Shown here piece after piece: positions 34,991 through 46,629 of a stretch of 64,000 nt of DNA. A model generated the notes under the pieces. That model made no database searches, was not told where the DNA came from, and saw nothing but the letters and a program-made list of their open reading frames with translations. The position numbers and the translations under genes were made by a program. Positions within the stretch are counted from its first letter, which is position 1, and each line of letters begins with the position of its first letter. The stretch is from NCBI GenBank assembly GCA_028564925.1, contig CM053033.1, positions 202,825,607 through 202,889,606 of the forward strand, in the 5' to 3' direction. The stretch is from Lithobates sylvaticus. Lineage: Eukaryota; Chordata; Amphibia; Anura; Ranidae.

Positions 34991-36031
34991 CAGGGCCGCC
35001 ATCAGGGGGGTACAGCCGTCACAACTGTAAGGGGCCCGCCAGGGCCAGAAGAAGGCAGGACGGGTGAAGGGGAGCCATGCTGTGCATTACAGAAATGATT
35101 TCACAGCTTCTGCTATTCTCGTGTCACTGAGCTCAGACATCGAGCCACCTCTGGCTACTATGTGTATGTGCACCCCTTGTGGGATTTGTACTGTGCTTCT
35201 CAGCAATATGTCAGCTTTGTGAAAACCGTCTGGGACTAGGTAGGAAGACCTTCTTTACAAGTAGGGGTTGTGAAGGAAAGGGAGGGGGCTGTTTGTGTGT
35301 GGGGGGGCTGACATATATACAGGGATGTAGGGGGCTGGCATATATACAGGTGTGTGGGGGGGGCTGACATATATACAGGTGTGTGGGGGGCTGACATATA
35401 TACAGGTGTGTATGGGGGGGTTCGCATATATACAGGTATGTGGGGGGGCTTGCATATATACAGGTATGTGTGTGTGGAGGGGCTGACATATATACAGGTG
35501 TGTGTGTGGGGGGGGCTGACATATATACAGGTGTGTGGGGGACTGACATATATACAGGTGTGTGTGTGTGGATATGGGGGGGGGGGGGGTTCGCATATAT
35601 ACAGGTGTGTGGGGGGCTGACATATATACAGGTATGTGTGTGTGGAGGGGCTGACATATATACAGGTGTGGGTGTGTGGAGGGGCTGACATATATACAGG
35701 TGTGTGGGGGAGTGGAGCGCTGACATATATATAGGTGTGTGGGGGGGGGGCGGTGTGTGTGGGGGGCTGACATATATACAGGTGTGTGGGGGGGGGCTGA
35801 CATATATACAGGTGTATGGGGGGCTGGCATATATACAGGTGTGTGGGGGGCTGACATATATACAGGTGTGTGGGGGGGGGGGGGGGGGCACTGACATATA
35901 TGGCTGGTGTGCGGATTAAATAGGATGGCCCGTGGGCAAGCCCTGGGGAATGTTGGTGGTCAGGCTGGGGGGGGGGGGGGGGCAGGCCTAAAGCTGTGTA
36001 AGGGGCCCAAAAAATTCTGGTGGCTGCCCTG
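34991..36031. mobile_element. hAT MITE with perfect 8-bp TSD and minisatellite core
   Basis: CAGGGCCGCCATCAGG at the left pairs with TGGTGGCTGCCCTG at the right, and AATGAGGT is duplicated exactly (34983-34990, 36032-36039). Subterminal GTAAGGGGCCCGCC and GTAAGGGGCCCAAA are direct repeats. Most of its 1041 bp is a minisatellite. There is no transposase. Confidence 0.93.
35300..35905. repeat. Minisatellite, ~25-30-bp unit, about 20 copies
   Basis: Units of GGGGGGCTGACATATATACA + GGTGTGT differ in the number of G and GT steps and in the word before CATATATAC (GCTGACAT, GCTGGCAT, TTCGCAT, CTTGCAT). Long frames on the minus strand (TCIYVSPPH repeats) come from the array and are not genes. G runs give strong quadruplex potential. 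Confidence 0.95.
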
Positions 36032-36164
36032 AATGAGGTCAACTAGTAAACTCCTTCCTGTGTCTTACTGGTTTCTCCATCCCAAATCTATATATCAGGA
36101 GGTAATGAAGCTTTCTAAGAAATACAGCAATGGCTAAGGTAAGGCCTTGTTCTCGATATTTTTC

Positions 36165-36250
36165 CTCATGTCATAAAAACATAGATTTATTGTATCTTTT
36201 TAAAAGATCTTTTAATAAGATACAATAAATCTATGTTTTTATGACGTGAG
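36165..36250. repeat. 34-bp hairpin, one mismatch
   Basis: Arms 36165-36198 and 36217-36250 (ACATAGATTTATTGTATCTT and its complement) are separated by 18 bp. The single mismatch is ATGTCAT versus ATGACGT. It may be the core of a small MITE, but no target duplication is seen. Confidence 0.85.
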
Positions 36251-37626
36251 TTTTTTTTTTTAGCATATATTATTAATCTTTGTTCTGATTTTCACATTGG
36301 TTTGGCACACTTAAAGTCCCCTCCCCTGTGGATGGAGAGTCCCTTATCCGGCTGGGTTCTGGTCTCTCTTCTACAGGGGAAAAAATATTGTATGGTCTGG
36401 TACAAAATAATTAGTTGTAATGGGGTAAGACACATAGGACTTCCAAGGACATTAAAAAAGTGGTGGCACGGGTAGTAACCACTACTCAATCATATCATAA
36501 TCAATCATACAGGTGGGCCCATTTCTGAAGAATCCTTGCCTTTCATCTCTCCCACCTTCCTTTGCACCATCCTTGTGAGTTTTTTACTACTCAGGTGATC
36601 TTCCATGTTGTTATATATATATATATATTTTTTTTTAACAAGAATATGTTGTTATATTTTATAAGGCATTGGGGTGTACAGTAGGTGTTATTCATGTCAC
36701 AATAATCTGATCATGTGCTGAATAGGTTCCATATGAGTTTAGCTATACTGTTGTGGGCCCTTATCTATTCAGGCATACAAGGGATAATTCATCTTAAGCT
36801 TGCCGCACACATCACAATTTAAAGCCGACCTAGAATCTCAGAAATCCCACTACTCCTGACAATGTCTTCATTGGCTTTCTTTTCAGAAGGACAGATCCAT
36901 CTCTGTTAAGGCTTTATTTACGGTCAATATCTGCTTTCAGGACGGAGGTGGTGGCTCGTAGACAACACAGTCATGTAAATCCTGTATACTGTGCAGTTCT
37001 TTGCCATGTTTACGAATGTCAAAAGGCAGCTTTAAATTGCCCTGCAGGAGTTTTGGTGCACTTTCTGAAAGTAATTGACATAATTAAAGTCTATGGGAAA
37101 GCACAGCTAGCCCGTACAAAAAACGTGGGTTAGCGGCTCTATAGTCAAAGCACAGTAGGGCAATGTGAATCCGTCCTAATACAGATTAGCCCCTTCTGCA
37201 GAATCCTAATTTGTGGCCTAATACAAGGTTACAGTGTTGAAATCTGATCACTGCAGAAAAGGAGACTGAAGAAATGTTTTCTATTGTCTGCAGCAGACTG
37301 AAGCTAATGGACTACTGTTTAGATGTACACATTTTTTTTAAATGCTATTGCTGTACATTAACATGACAGGCATTTATTTGCGTGGACTACTTTAAAGGTC
37401 TACTTTAATGTATAATTTTATTTATATATTCCAACAACTAGTATGTTAGTAGTTGAGTAGTTTGAGGGTCTGCCAGGATATAAACAAAAGGGCTTGTTTA
37501 GGTAGGCCCTAGCACTACATCGTTGTTGATAAATCTAAAGGGGGACTGCATAGAGCCTGTGCAAAGTTTTATCGCCATCTTTAGGACCATATCACAATAG
37601 CAACTCATCAGAAGAAAGATCTCTTA
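36251..37626. other. Intergenic, nothing recognised
   Basis: AT-rich, with a short TA run near 36613-36628. No exon, RNA gene or clear repeat ends. Confidence 0.4.
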
Positions 37627-38036
37627 TGCCCCGTACACACGGTTGGAAAATCCGACCACAAAATCCATCAGATTTTTTCCGACGGATTTTGTCCGACACT
37701 GGTGTTGCATACACACGGTCGGACAAAGTTGTTGGAAAATCCGATCATTCTGAACGTGGTGACGTTTGTTGCCTACGACGGGACTACGTAGAGGCTAGTA
37801 GCCAATAGCTTGGGTCTTGTAATGTGATCTGATCATGCGTGGCACTTTGTCCGTCGGAATTCGCTACACACGATCGGAAAAAGTCCGATAGGACTTTGTT
37901 GTCGGAAAATTTGAGAGCAGGAGATAAAACTTTCCGACGGAAAAAGTCAGATGGAGCCTACACACGGTCGGAATTTCCGACAACATTGTCTGATAGGACA
38001 TTTTCCGTCGGAAAATCCGACCGTGTGTATGGGGCA
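37627..38036. mobile_element. PIF/Harbinger MITE, ~410-bp subfamily
   Basis: Ends TGCCCCGTACACACGGTTGG and ..GACCGTGTGTATGGGGCA; TTA precedes it and TGA follows. The interior has GACGTTTGTTGCCTACGACG and TGGCACTTTGTCCGTCGGAA. It is the same subfamily as 39992-40390 and 52181-52602. Confidence 0.92.
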
Positions 38037-38654
38037 TGAGATGCCACAGACTCTCAAGTTGGGTGTACAGCAGATTGAACAGAAGAAGAACTGACAGATC
38101 CTTGCATCAACACAAGTGATGTTGATGTGGGGATCTCTTCAGCTGTTCTATTGTATTTTGACAGCCCCCCCCCCCCCCCCCGTCAGAATACACAGATCAG
38201 CTCTTGCAGCCATTGGCTTCGAGCGCTGCTTGAATGCTAGTATTCCAGCATGACCATTCGACAAAAAGCAGACAGCGGTACACACCTTCTGAAAGTCAGC
38301 CAGTTCCTGCTGAACCGACCGAATTCCAGTACATGTGTATCGGGCAGATGCTCTCCTTTTGATTCCGTTGTTGGCGAGGTCTCGCATTTTATCTTCTCAA
38401 ACCCATTAAGAGAATCTGATTGCAGATTTGTTTGGCTCCCAGCATACACTAGATGCTTTTAGTCTCAGGGCTACCACAGGTAAGTTCGGTCCAATTAAGT
38501 AAATACAAATACTCTCTTCACCATGGCTTTGTAGATACTACTGTGTGAAAATCTTGCAATTGAAATAACCAAGGAAACCTTAGTGGTGATTTAACCATAC
38601 CCTGTCTACCTAATTGTAGAAAATATGGATTTGGGTGAAGTTGTACTGTAGTTA
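38037..38654. other. Intergenic, nothing recognised
   Basis: A C run at 38165-38180 and otherwise unremarkable sequence. No gene is seen. Confidence 0.4.
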
Positions 38655-39480
38655 CAGTGCCTTGAAAAAGTATTCATACCCCTTGAAATTTTCCACATTT
38701 TGGCGCCATGTTACAAACAAAAACATAAATGTTTTTATTGGGATTTTATGTAATAGACCAATATTAAGTGGAAATAATAAATGGTTTTCCAATTAAAAAA
38801 AAAAAATATCTGAAAAGTGTGGCGTGCCTTTGTATTCAGCCCCCCTGATTCAATACCTTGTAGAACCACCTTTCGCTGTGGTTACACAATTACAGCTGCA
38901 ATTCTTTTTGGGGATGTCTCTACCAGCTTTGCAAATCTAGAGAATGAATTTTTGCCCATTCTTATTCTCAAAATAGCTCAAGCTCTGTCAGATTGGAAGG
39001 AGAGCATCTGTGAAGAGCAATTTTCAAGTCTTCCCACAGGTTCTCAATTGGATTTAGGTCTGGACTTTGACTTGGCCATTCTAACACATGAATATTCTTT
39101 GATCTAAACCATTTCATTGTAGCTCTGGCTATATGTCTAGGGTTGTTGTCCTGCTGGAAGGTGAAACTCTGCCCGGTTCAAGTCTTTTTCAGACTCAGGT
39201 TTTCTTCTAAGGATGCCCAGTATTTGGCTCCATCCATCTTCCCATCAACTCTGACCAGCTTCCCTGTCCCTGCTGAAGAAAATCTTCCCCATAACTTTTC
39301 AGATATTTATTTGTAGAAAATGTTGAAAACCATTTATCTTTTACCTTCCACTTCAAAATGATGTGCCACTTTGTGTTGGTCTATCACATAAAATCCCAAT
39401 AAAATAAATTTACGTGTTTGGTTGTAACGTGACAAAATGTGGAAAATTTCAAGGGGTGTGAATACTTTTTCAAGGCACTG
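38655..39480 (-). mobile_element. Tc1-like transposon, internally deleted, TA target sites
   Basis: CAGTGCCTTGAAAAAGTATT opens the element and its complement AATACTTTTTCAAGGCACTG closes it, with TA on both sides (38653-38654, 39481-39482). Inverted repeats extend about 190 bp. The interior keeps the C-terminal half of a minus-strand transposase and jumps near 39285 straight to the far end, losing the N-terminal half. The Tc1 fragment at 3500-5387 is the same family. Confidence 0.93.
38900..39285 (-). pseudogene. Tc1 transposase C-terminal half
   Basis: From right to left the minus strand encodes KLVRVDGKMDGAKY, FTFQQDNNPRHIARATMKWF (second catalytic D) and [20 protein letters not shown], then NLWEDLKIALHRCSP with the third acidic residue. 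The stretch is open over some 60 residues, but frames change near 39200 and the N-terminal half is absent. The element cannot mobilise itself. Confidence 0.88.
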
Positions 39481-39604
39481 TATACATGTTTACCATATAA
39501 AGCTGTGTATTTTAGGGCAAAATAAAAGAATATAAATGCAGTGTATCTCAATAGATGCATTTTACACAGTACCTGTTGATCTGCCAGGAACACACTCAGA
39601 ATAA

Positions 39605-39988
39605 GGCCTGTTTCACACAGGCTTCAAATTGTATAAGAGCAGTGTGAACAGCAGACTTTGACAAAGCATTTGCAGAGCTTTCGGCAGGTTTTGTTGAAGC
39701 TTTTAAAGTATTCAATTTCAGCTTGTAAATGATAATCACAGGTCCTAATGGGAGTGTTGATTGCTGCTATAAACAACTACTAGCAGGCTTCACTTCTTGA
39801 AAGCTTGCTGAAGCCTGGTAGCAGCTTGCTTAAAGCAGCAAGCAACTCTCCCATTAGGATCTGTGTTTAACATTTACAAACTGAAGCTGAATGTTACTTT
39901 AAAGGCTTGCTTAAAGCTCTGCAAATGCTTTGCCAAAGCTTGCTGTCATACTGCTCTTATACAAGCTGAAGCCTCTAAAAAACAGGCC
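39605..39988. mobile_element. Palindromic MITE with TAA TSD
   Basis: GGCCTGTTTCACACAGGCTTC on the left mirrors GAAGCCTCTAAAAAACAGGCC on the right. The arms continue inward (TTGTATAAGAGCAGT / ACTGCTCTTATACAA, then AAGCATTTGCAGAGCTTT / AAAGCTCTGCAAATGCTTT). TAA lies at 39602-39604 and 39989-39991. Harbinger-type by target site. Confidence 0.88.
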
Positions 39989-39991
39989 TAA

Positions 39992-40390
39992 TGCCCCGTA
40001 CACCGTCGGATTTTTTCTGACGGATTTTGTCCGACACTGGTGTTGCATACACACGGTCGGACAAAGTTGTCGGAAAATCCGATCATTCTGAACGTGGTGA
40101 CGTTCGTTGCGTATGACGGAACTACGTAGAGGCTAGTAGCCAATAGCTTTGGTCTTGTAATGTGATCTGAGCATGCGTGGCACTTTGTCCGTCGGAATTC
40201 TCTACACACGATCGGAAAAAGTCTGATCGGATTTTGTTGTTGGAAAATTTGAGAGAAGAGGATCTCAAATTTTTTCCGTCGGAAATTCAGACGGAAAAAG
40301 TCCGATGGAGCCCACACACGGGTGGATTTTCCGACAGCATGGTCCGATCGGACATTTTCCGTCGGAAATTCCGACCGTGTGTACGGGGCA
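39992..40390. mobile_element. PIF/Harbinger MITE with TAA TSD
   Basis: TGCCCCGTACACCGTCGG starts it and ..GACCGTGTGTACGGGGCA ends it, with TAA at 39989-39991 and 40391-40393. It is the same subfamily as 37627-38036 (ACGTAGAGGCTAGTAGCCAA is shared). It abuts the MITE at 39605-39988 through one TAA. Confidence 0.95.
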
Positions 40391-40393
40391 TAA

Positions 40394-40686
40394 GACCTGA
40401 TGTGGATTGACAACACACAACATTTTTGTGGAGTATTGTATTGTCAGTTTTCTGTGGCTAAACTACTCAGACCCACCTTCTCTCATATCTTCACAACACA
40501 AAGGCTAACCATTTTGTAGTTGTAAGGTAAAAACTATGAGGGCTAATTACTTTCCTTGAGATATAAGGAAGTGAGCAGTTGACACAGGACAGCTCGTAAT
40601 TTCTGACGTGATCAACAGGTTATTATTATTATTTTTTTGCACTTATCAAATATCTATAACAAAACAAGTTCAAAGGTATAAATAAA

Positions 40687-40740
<54 letters not shown>

Positions 40741-41926
40741 CAGACCAAAAGGGAGTAAATAAGAGAAGTTCATTGTTAGGGTTTATATACTCTTTAATTA
40801 ATGCTATAGGCGTCACTATTACTCAGTTTTTCCTTTACAGTTCTTACTCTCGCATGTTAGTATTAATCAGATGCACAATCAATACACAAGAATGAATCAC
40901 TGTATTTTAATATTATTCCACACTTTTTTTCAAATAACAATAATTAATAATATAACAGATCTATAGGAACAATCTTCTCTCTTAGCAACCATTTGAGGCA
41001 GCAGACACACAGACTAATAACAACACTATACAATGTTACACAATAACAAAGTCAAGTACACAGGGACACATTTAATTTTTTTAAAGGAACGGGGTTGACA
41101 AGCCCTCATCCACTTGGAATGGACTATGACTCTTTATAAAATAAGTTAAACTGGTTTTAAAAATATACATGAAAAAATACATCCAGATTTACATGACTCT
41201 GCTTAGGTGGTTTAAATAATTTTGTGACAGCTCCTGTGGGCTAAAGAGTGACAGACTGTGTAGGCATAAAGGAACCATCCATCGTTATTATGGCATCAGT
41301 AACATCACCTCCCAAACTTCAAACAGACATGTTATGTATGGTCCACCCACAACACATCAATAGAGTGTTGCCACAATTTGTAAGCAAGGAAATAGGCATA
41401 GCAGATTAGAATTTATTAGGTGGACATAACAGAATTTTGCTACTTGTAGCTTTTCAAAATCCCAAAGATTTAGATCCTTTCTAGAACGTTTGGTAACATT
41501 TAGCAAATCTTTCTTCAACAGTTGTCAATTTAAACACTGATGACTAATGAGAGGACAGTGGAGCTGGTGTTGTTCATTTTTGTACACAATGCATAGTCAA
41601 AGGCAAAATCCAAAACTGGACTCAGCTGTATGGTACGACAGAAAGTTATTTTTACCCTCAACCGAAGTGCTTTCATATCCCAGATCTGACGACACCCATC
41701 AACATCGGAGAAAATTTGATTTATAATTGGAGAAGTGGAATTTTTTTTTCTAAGCACAACATTTCAGCATGTCCTTCTACCAAGAAATAGACACTGACGT
41801 TTTGAAGTTGATGTGTTTTGTTATCTACCCACTGCTGGACTTCAGCCATGCCATTGAATCTAGTTGATTAAGATTCGTGAATATAATTTGTAACTTAACT
41901 AATTACTTTTTTAAAGTAAGATGACC
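40394..41926. other. Intergenic, AT-rich, with a (TA)n run
   Basis: The TA microsatellite at 40688-40738 has about 25 repeats. The remaining AT-rich sequence has no supported gene or repeat end. Confidence 0.45.
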
Positions 41927-42132
41927 AACACTGGTGTGGGCTTCATCGGACCTTTGCTGTCGAAAAATCAGACGGACTTTAGAAATAGAACATGTTTCAA
42001 ATTTTTCCGCCGGAAACCAGTTCCTATCGAGAAATCTGTTTGTCTGTATGCTAGTCGGAAGTCCGCCGAAAGTCCGTAAGGAAAAAACTTCGGACCTTTG
42101 TTGACGAAAAGTCCGGTCGCGTGTACGCGGCA
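41927..42132. mobile_element. PIF/Harbinger MITE, right half
   Basis: The right part of an element: AAAAGTCCGGTCGCGTGTAC + GCGGCA followed by TTA. It has ATCAGACGGACTTTAGAAAT and TCGGAAGTCCGCCGAAAGTC inside. The left end is missing. Confidence 0.8.
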
Positions 42133-43216
42133 TTAGTGATTTGCCACTGTGAGTTAAAAGAAATATTCATGACTCACAAATTGTATCTACTCACTCTACT
42201 TGAAAACACACCCCAGTAACAGCAGGCAGAAAAAATATATATATTTTAGGGAAACCCAGCAAATCCAGATAACAATATAAATCAGAGCTCAGGCTGGCTA
42301 CATCCAAGCTGCAAGCACTAAATTTGGACTAGGGACACTCCAGCGAATGCTTTTTCATCCATTTTTATGGGTTTTTGCAACATATGAAGATGAATAAAAA
42401 CATGTACTAAAGATACTAACCAACATACATCAGTGCCAGCGTTATAAACACTTTTTAAGCCACAAATGTGTGAACTGGACCTTTTAGCATTATATGGAAT
42501 GAAGTGATAAAACCCTTTAAAACGAGTTTATGGGTAACATACGCTGAGTGAACTTTAGTATTTGTGAACAGCGGCAATCGCTACTGATAAAATGGGTTTT
42601 GTCTGAAAACAGATTTCACTGCGAAAATCCTCCTTCGGTAATCTCTCACAGCGCTGCCAAGTCAGCTTTAGCATCTAGAAAGAGTGGAAGAATCGCTAGT
42701 TTGGTACTAAAATTAGAAACCATCTTCACAAAAATGTCTCCGCTTTTGAAACCAATCAGTATCGCTATTTATAACAGAGAGATTAGCAGGAAAAAATATT
42801 CTGCTTTTTAGGCTGGGAAGTTATCTGCTGACCTTGAGATAAGCACAGCTTAAATAAGGCTCTTTAATATCGAATGAAATTAGAAGTCAGTATGGGTTCT
42901 CTAAAAATGCAAAGGCTTTATTTTCAGTGTTTTCGCACCAAAAATACTTCAAGCCCAAATTATGCTAAATAGAAGCTTCAAAAAAATAATGGCATAATAT
43001 AATTTCTATCATCAAAGGTACAAGGCTTGTACCATCAGAGTATAATGTGTATGGCCAGCGAAAGACAGAGCAAAAAACTGCTGTAATTTGCAAGTTTAAC
43101 AATGCACAGCAACCAATCAGAAAAGCATCTCTTAAAGCGAACATTCTCCCCAAAATAAAAGTGACGTAAGCATAAAAATATTAATTAAAAAAAAAAAAGA
43201 AGAACTTAATGACTTC
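42133..43216. other. Intergenic, nothing recognised
   Basis: No exon with conserved-looking frame, tandem array or terminal repeat was found. Confidence 0.4.
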
Positions 43217-43641
43217 TGCGGCGTACACACGGTCGGAATTTCCGATGGAAACAGTCCGATGGGAGCTTGTCAACGGATTTTCCGACCGTGTGTATGCCCA
43301 TCGGTCTTTTTCTGTCGGAATTTCCGACGGACTTTGAATTGAAACCTGTTCTCAATTTTTCCGACGGAAAACCTTTCTATCGGATTTTCCGATCGTGTGT
43401 ATGCAATTCCGACACGTAAAATTCCGACGCATGCTCGGAAACAATTCGACGCATGCTCGGAAGCATTAAACTTCCCTTCTATAGTGCTGTCGAACGTGTT
43501 TTATGCCGCTGTGTTACAGACCGTCGGAATTTGGTGTGACCGTGTGTAGGCAAGACAGTTTGAGCGAAATTCTGTCGGAATTCCGACGGGAAAACCATCA
43601 GAGCTTTTTCCGACGAGAATTCTGACCGTGTGTACGCGGCA
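43217..43641. mobile_element. PIF/Harbinger MITE, ~425-bp subfamily
   Basis: TGCGGCGTACACACGGTCGG to ..GACCGTGTGTACGCGGCA, followed by TTA (the left flank TTC is degenerate). It aligns along its whole length with 2765-3190 (for example CATGCTCGGAAACAATTCGA). Confidence 0.93.
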
Positions 43642-43935
43642 TTACCGATTTACATTTCTCTGCACAGCATACAGTATATCTGCTTTACCTCTCTGATGTA
43701 GAATATCTGGTTGCACCTTTATGTCTATTAGATTCATCAACAAATTTATAGGGGTACAGTTTTCTTGTGGCAGGGAAGTGGTATAATAAGGGAGATATTT
43801 TAATGGAATGATTTTATTTTATGTTTTTATGTACATTTATGTTTTTAAAAATACTTGTTAATGGTTCCCTAAGGTAATACTTGGCACCTTTAGAATCCCA
43901 TTTCTTTGTCTTGTGATGTATTGCAATATTTATTA
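43642..43935. other. Intergenic, nothing recognised
   Basis: AT-rich spacer between two elements; no feature supported. Confidence 0.4.
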
Positions 43936-44562
43936 GACATGTGCGCCGCCAATAAATTTGTTTTGTTCCGTTCCGTTTCGTATTAGTCATTAATTCGTAT
44001 TTCGTAATTCGTGTCCGAAATTCAATTTGTATTCGTACGAAATACGAATTTTCGTTAGGTTTGTTAACTTTTCGTAACAATTACGAACGTTCGTTATGAT
44101 TAATTTATTATTATGAGGGGCTCCCACCATCCCTGTGCTGTGCTCATTATCAGGGGCTCCCACCATCCCTGTGCTGTGCTCATTATCAGGGGCTCCCATC
44201 ATCCCTGTGCTGTGATGACTTCCTGGGTTTATAACTTCATCATAGCGAATAATGGTAATTAACGAACATTCTTATTTTGTCCGATTCTGAATCTCCCATC
44301 GACTACCAGTACCAGTCTCCCACTCCCATAATAAAAAAGGTAATTTTCCCAACCCTCACTCAGCAGCAGAAGAAAACCTCTGATTGGTCAACAAAACAGC
44401 AGTCACGTTTCCGTTGTAACGGAATTTGGATCCGAAATTCGTAAACAAAATTTCGTCCAAAGTTCGGAAGCATAGCAATTCCTATTTCGGATCCTCCTGT
44501 ATGTTCGAATTTACGGAAATTTGTACGAATTTTCGATTCGTACAAAACTAATCGCACATGTC
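43936..44562. mobile_element. TIR element, GACATGTGCG ends, TTCGTA-rich
   Basis: GACATGTGCG at the left and CGCACATGTC at the right are exact inverted repeats. Next to them are long runs built on TTCGTA/TACGAA words (GTATTCGTACGAAATACGAA). The core has a 36-bp tandem repeat. No coding frame. I recall this type of end from several aquatic vertebrates but cannot name the superfamily. Confidence 0.75.
44116..44218. repeat. 36-bp tandem repeat, 2.9 copies
   Basis: AGGGGCTCCCACCATCCCTG + TGCTGTGCTCATTATC is repeated twice exactly (44116-44151, 44152-44187). A partial third copy carries one change (CATCATCC). Confidence 0.95.
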
Positions 44563-45350
44563 GCGCCGGTCGGGACCCCCGTGAGTCCGGTCGCGGGTCC
44601 CGTGGAGTCGATAGCCGCGGGGATACCCGCGATCGTCTCACGGGATGGCTGAACGGGGAGATGCGAAGTAAACAGCATCTCCCCGTTCTGCCTAGCAACT
44701 AGGAACACTTAACCCCTACACTGCCACCTAGTAGTTAACCCCTTCACTGCCAGTGTCATTTACACAGGAATCAGTGCATTTAAATAGCACTGATTGCTGT
44801 ATGAATGACAATGATCCCAAAAATGTGTCAAAAATGTCCGATGTGTCCGCCATAATGTCGCAGTCACAATAAAAATCGCTGCTCGCCGCCATTACTAGTA
44901 AAAAAAAAAATTATTAATAAAAATGCTATAAAACTATCCTCTATAATGTAAACGTTATAACTTCTGCGCAAACCAATCAATAATCGCTTATTGAGATTTT
45001 TTTTACCAAAAGTATGTAGAAGAATACGTATCGGCCTAAACTGAGTAAATAAAAAAAAATTTTATATATTTTTGGGGGATATTTATTATAGCAAAAATAA
45101 AAAAATAATGTGTTTTTTTCAAAATTGTCGCTGTATTTTTTTGTTTATAGCGCAAAAAATAAAAACCGCAGGGGCGATCAAATACCACCAAAAGAAAGCT
45201 CTATTTGTGGGAAAAAAAGGACGTAAATTTTGTTTGGGAGCCATGCCGCACGACCGCGCAATTGTCAGTTAAAGCGACGCAGTGCCGAATCGCAAAAAGT
45301 GGTCTGGTCTTCAGCCAGCAAAATGGTCCGGTCTGAAACTGGTTAAAAAT
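44563..45350. repeat. Interspersed frog repeat, GC-rich head, AT-rich tail
   Basis: A CpG-rich head (GCGCCGGTCGGGACCCCCGT) leads to CACTTAACCCCTACACTGCC, an AT-rich middle, and the ACCACCAAAAGAAAGCTCTA..GTTAAAGCGACGCAG block shared with 12900-13066. It ends near TCTGAAACTGGTTAA. Non-coding; ends not certain. Confidence 0.65.
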
Positions 45351-46195
45351 AAATAAAAAAAATCGATGGCTGGCTTCCTCCCTACTTTGTGCCCAGCCAT
45401 AACGTTTGCGATTCATTTTACATATGCGTTGTAGGTGATCTTGCTTTGTTACCCAATACAAGTCATGCAAGGTCACGTATGACACGTGTGCAAGATGGGC
45501 TAACACTCGCACCTAACACCTAACACTGTTTTTTATTGTTCAATAACAAACATTGGTTTCACACGGCGCATGCATCATATCTGTTCTGGCATGATTTGTA
45601 TTGAATAATAACGAAGGTCACATGCAGGACATGTATGAGATAAGGCACTGGTGGCATAGCCTTCCCAGGAGGCATCTGTGAGGCCCTGGCCATATCACCA
45701 GTGACTACTGAAAACCAGCAAGCGAAAGAAAACCAATGTAAGTTCTCCAAAAACTTCTTCCACTGTGAACATTACTTTTTTTTTTTTTCAGAAAAACTAA
45801 GTTTATTGTATAAACCGTTCATTTCAGCAATTATACAGACATGTGAATGGGACCTGAAGCAAAATATATACCGATTTCAGGCACAGAGGACTACTACTTC
45901 AGTACTGCAGATGTGCCCATGCCAGCCAGTTCCCAAACAATGTGGACGTCATCACTTCTGGATCCTGCGAGGATCTTGCCACTGAACAGCTAAAAGGAAC
46001 TGTCTAACTCAAAGCAGGCAGTGATGTGGGCACATGAAGAAGTATCCTACCACCTGTAAACAGAAGAACAATGAAGTCTCCAGACTGGAGCATCAAATGA
46101 ACACAAGATTTGGTCAACAAAAAGGGCATTTATTTTTCTAATGTAAGTGATCAGTTTGGGGAAATGGGGGGTGTTCAGGAAGCCTTGGGATTAGC
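45351..46195. other. Intergenic, nothing recognised
   Basis: No convincing exon or paired repeat ends were found. Confidence 0.4.
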
Positions 46196-46620
46196 TTTAA
46201 AGTGTTACTAAACCCAGGACCCTGCATTCACTATACCTGATCTCCCACAGTACACAGAACATGGAAATGTAATTATTTTAGTAAATATAAACTGCTAAAT
46301 ACCTTTTCTCATCAGCAGTATATAGAGCAGTCTTGTGACTTCTAGCAGTGTCCAGCCAAGCACTGATTAAAGCTTGTAGGAGGAGTTTTCTGACTGCCCT
46401 ATGAGACTGCAAGACCCCTTGCTCACTGTCTGGACAGTGCTGATTGGCTCTGTGCTGATCACATGCACTCTCCAAAGAAAAGAAAAAATCTCTCCAGCAA
46501 TACACACCAAACTGAGCATGTGCAGCCTGACTCCATAGGCTCTGTGTTATCAGGAAATTATCAGGGCAGGATCTGTGCATACATGATCAAACAGCCTTTT
46601 CACACAATGCGGAGGATTAA
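46196..46620. repeat. Frog repeat beginning TTTAAAGTGTTACTAAACCC
   Basis: The opening phrase and the following CTGCATTCACTATACCTG..ACACAGAACATGGAAATG are familiar from ranid genomic sequence. There is a short inverted pair around GACTGCCCTATGAGACTGC. No coding capacity. Confidence 0.5.
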
Positions 46621-46629
46621 CCCCTTTTG

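Noticed and set aside
35211-36042. Three overlapping minus-strand frames of 200-268 codons rich in PPHTCIYVS
   Set aside because: They are products of the G-rich minisatellite inside the hAT MITE. Several frames are open at once, which marks a repeat, not a protein.
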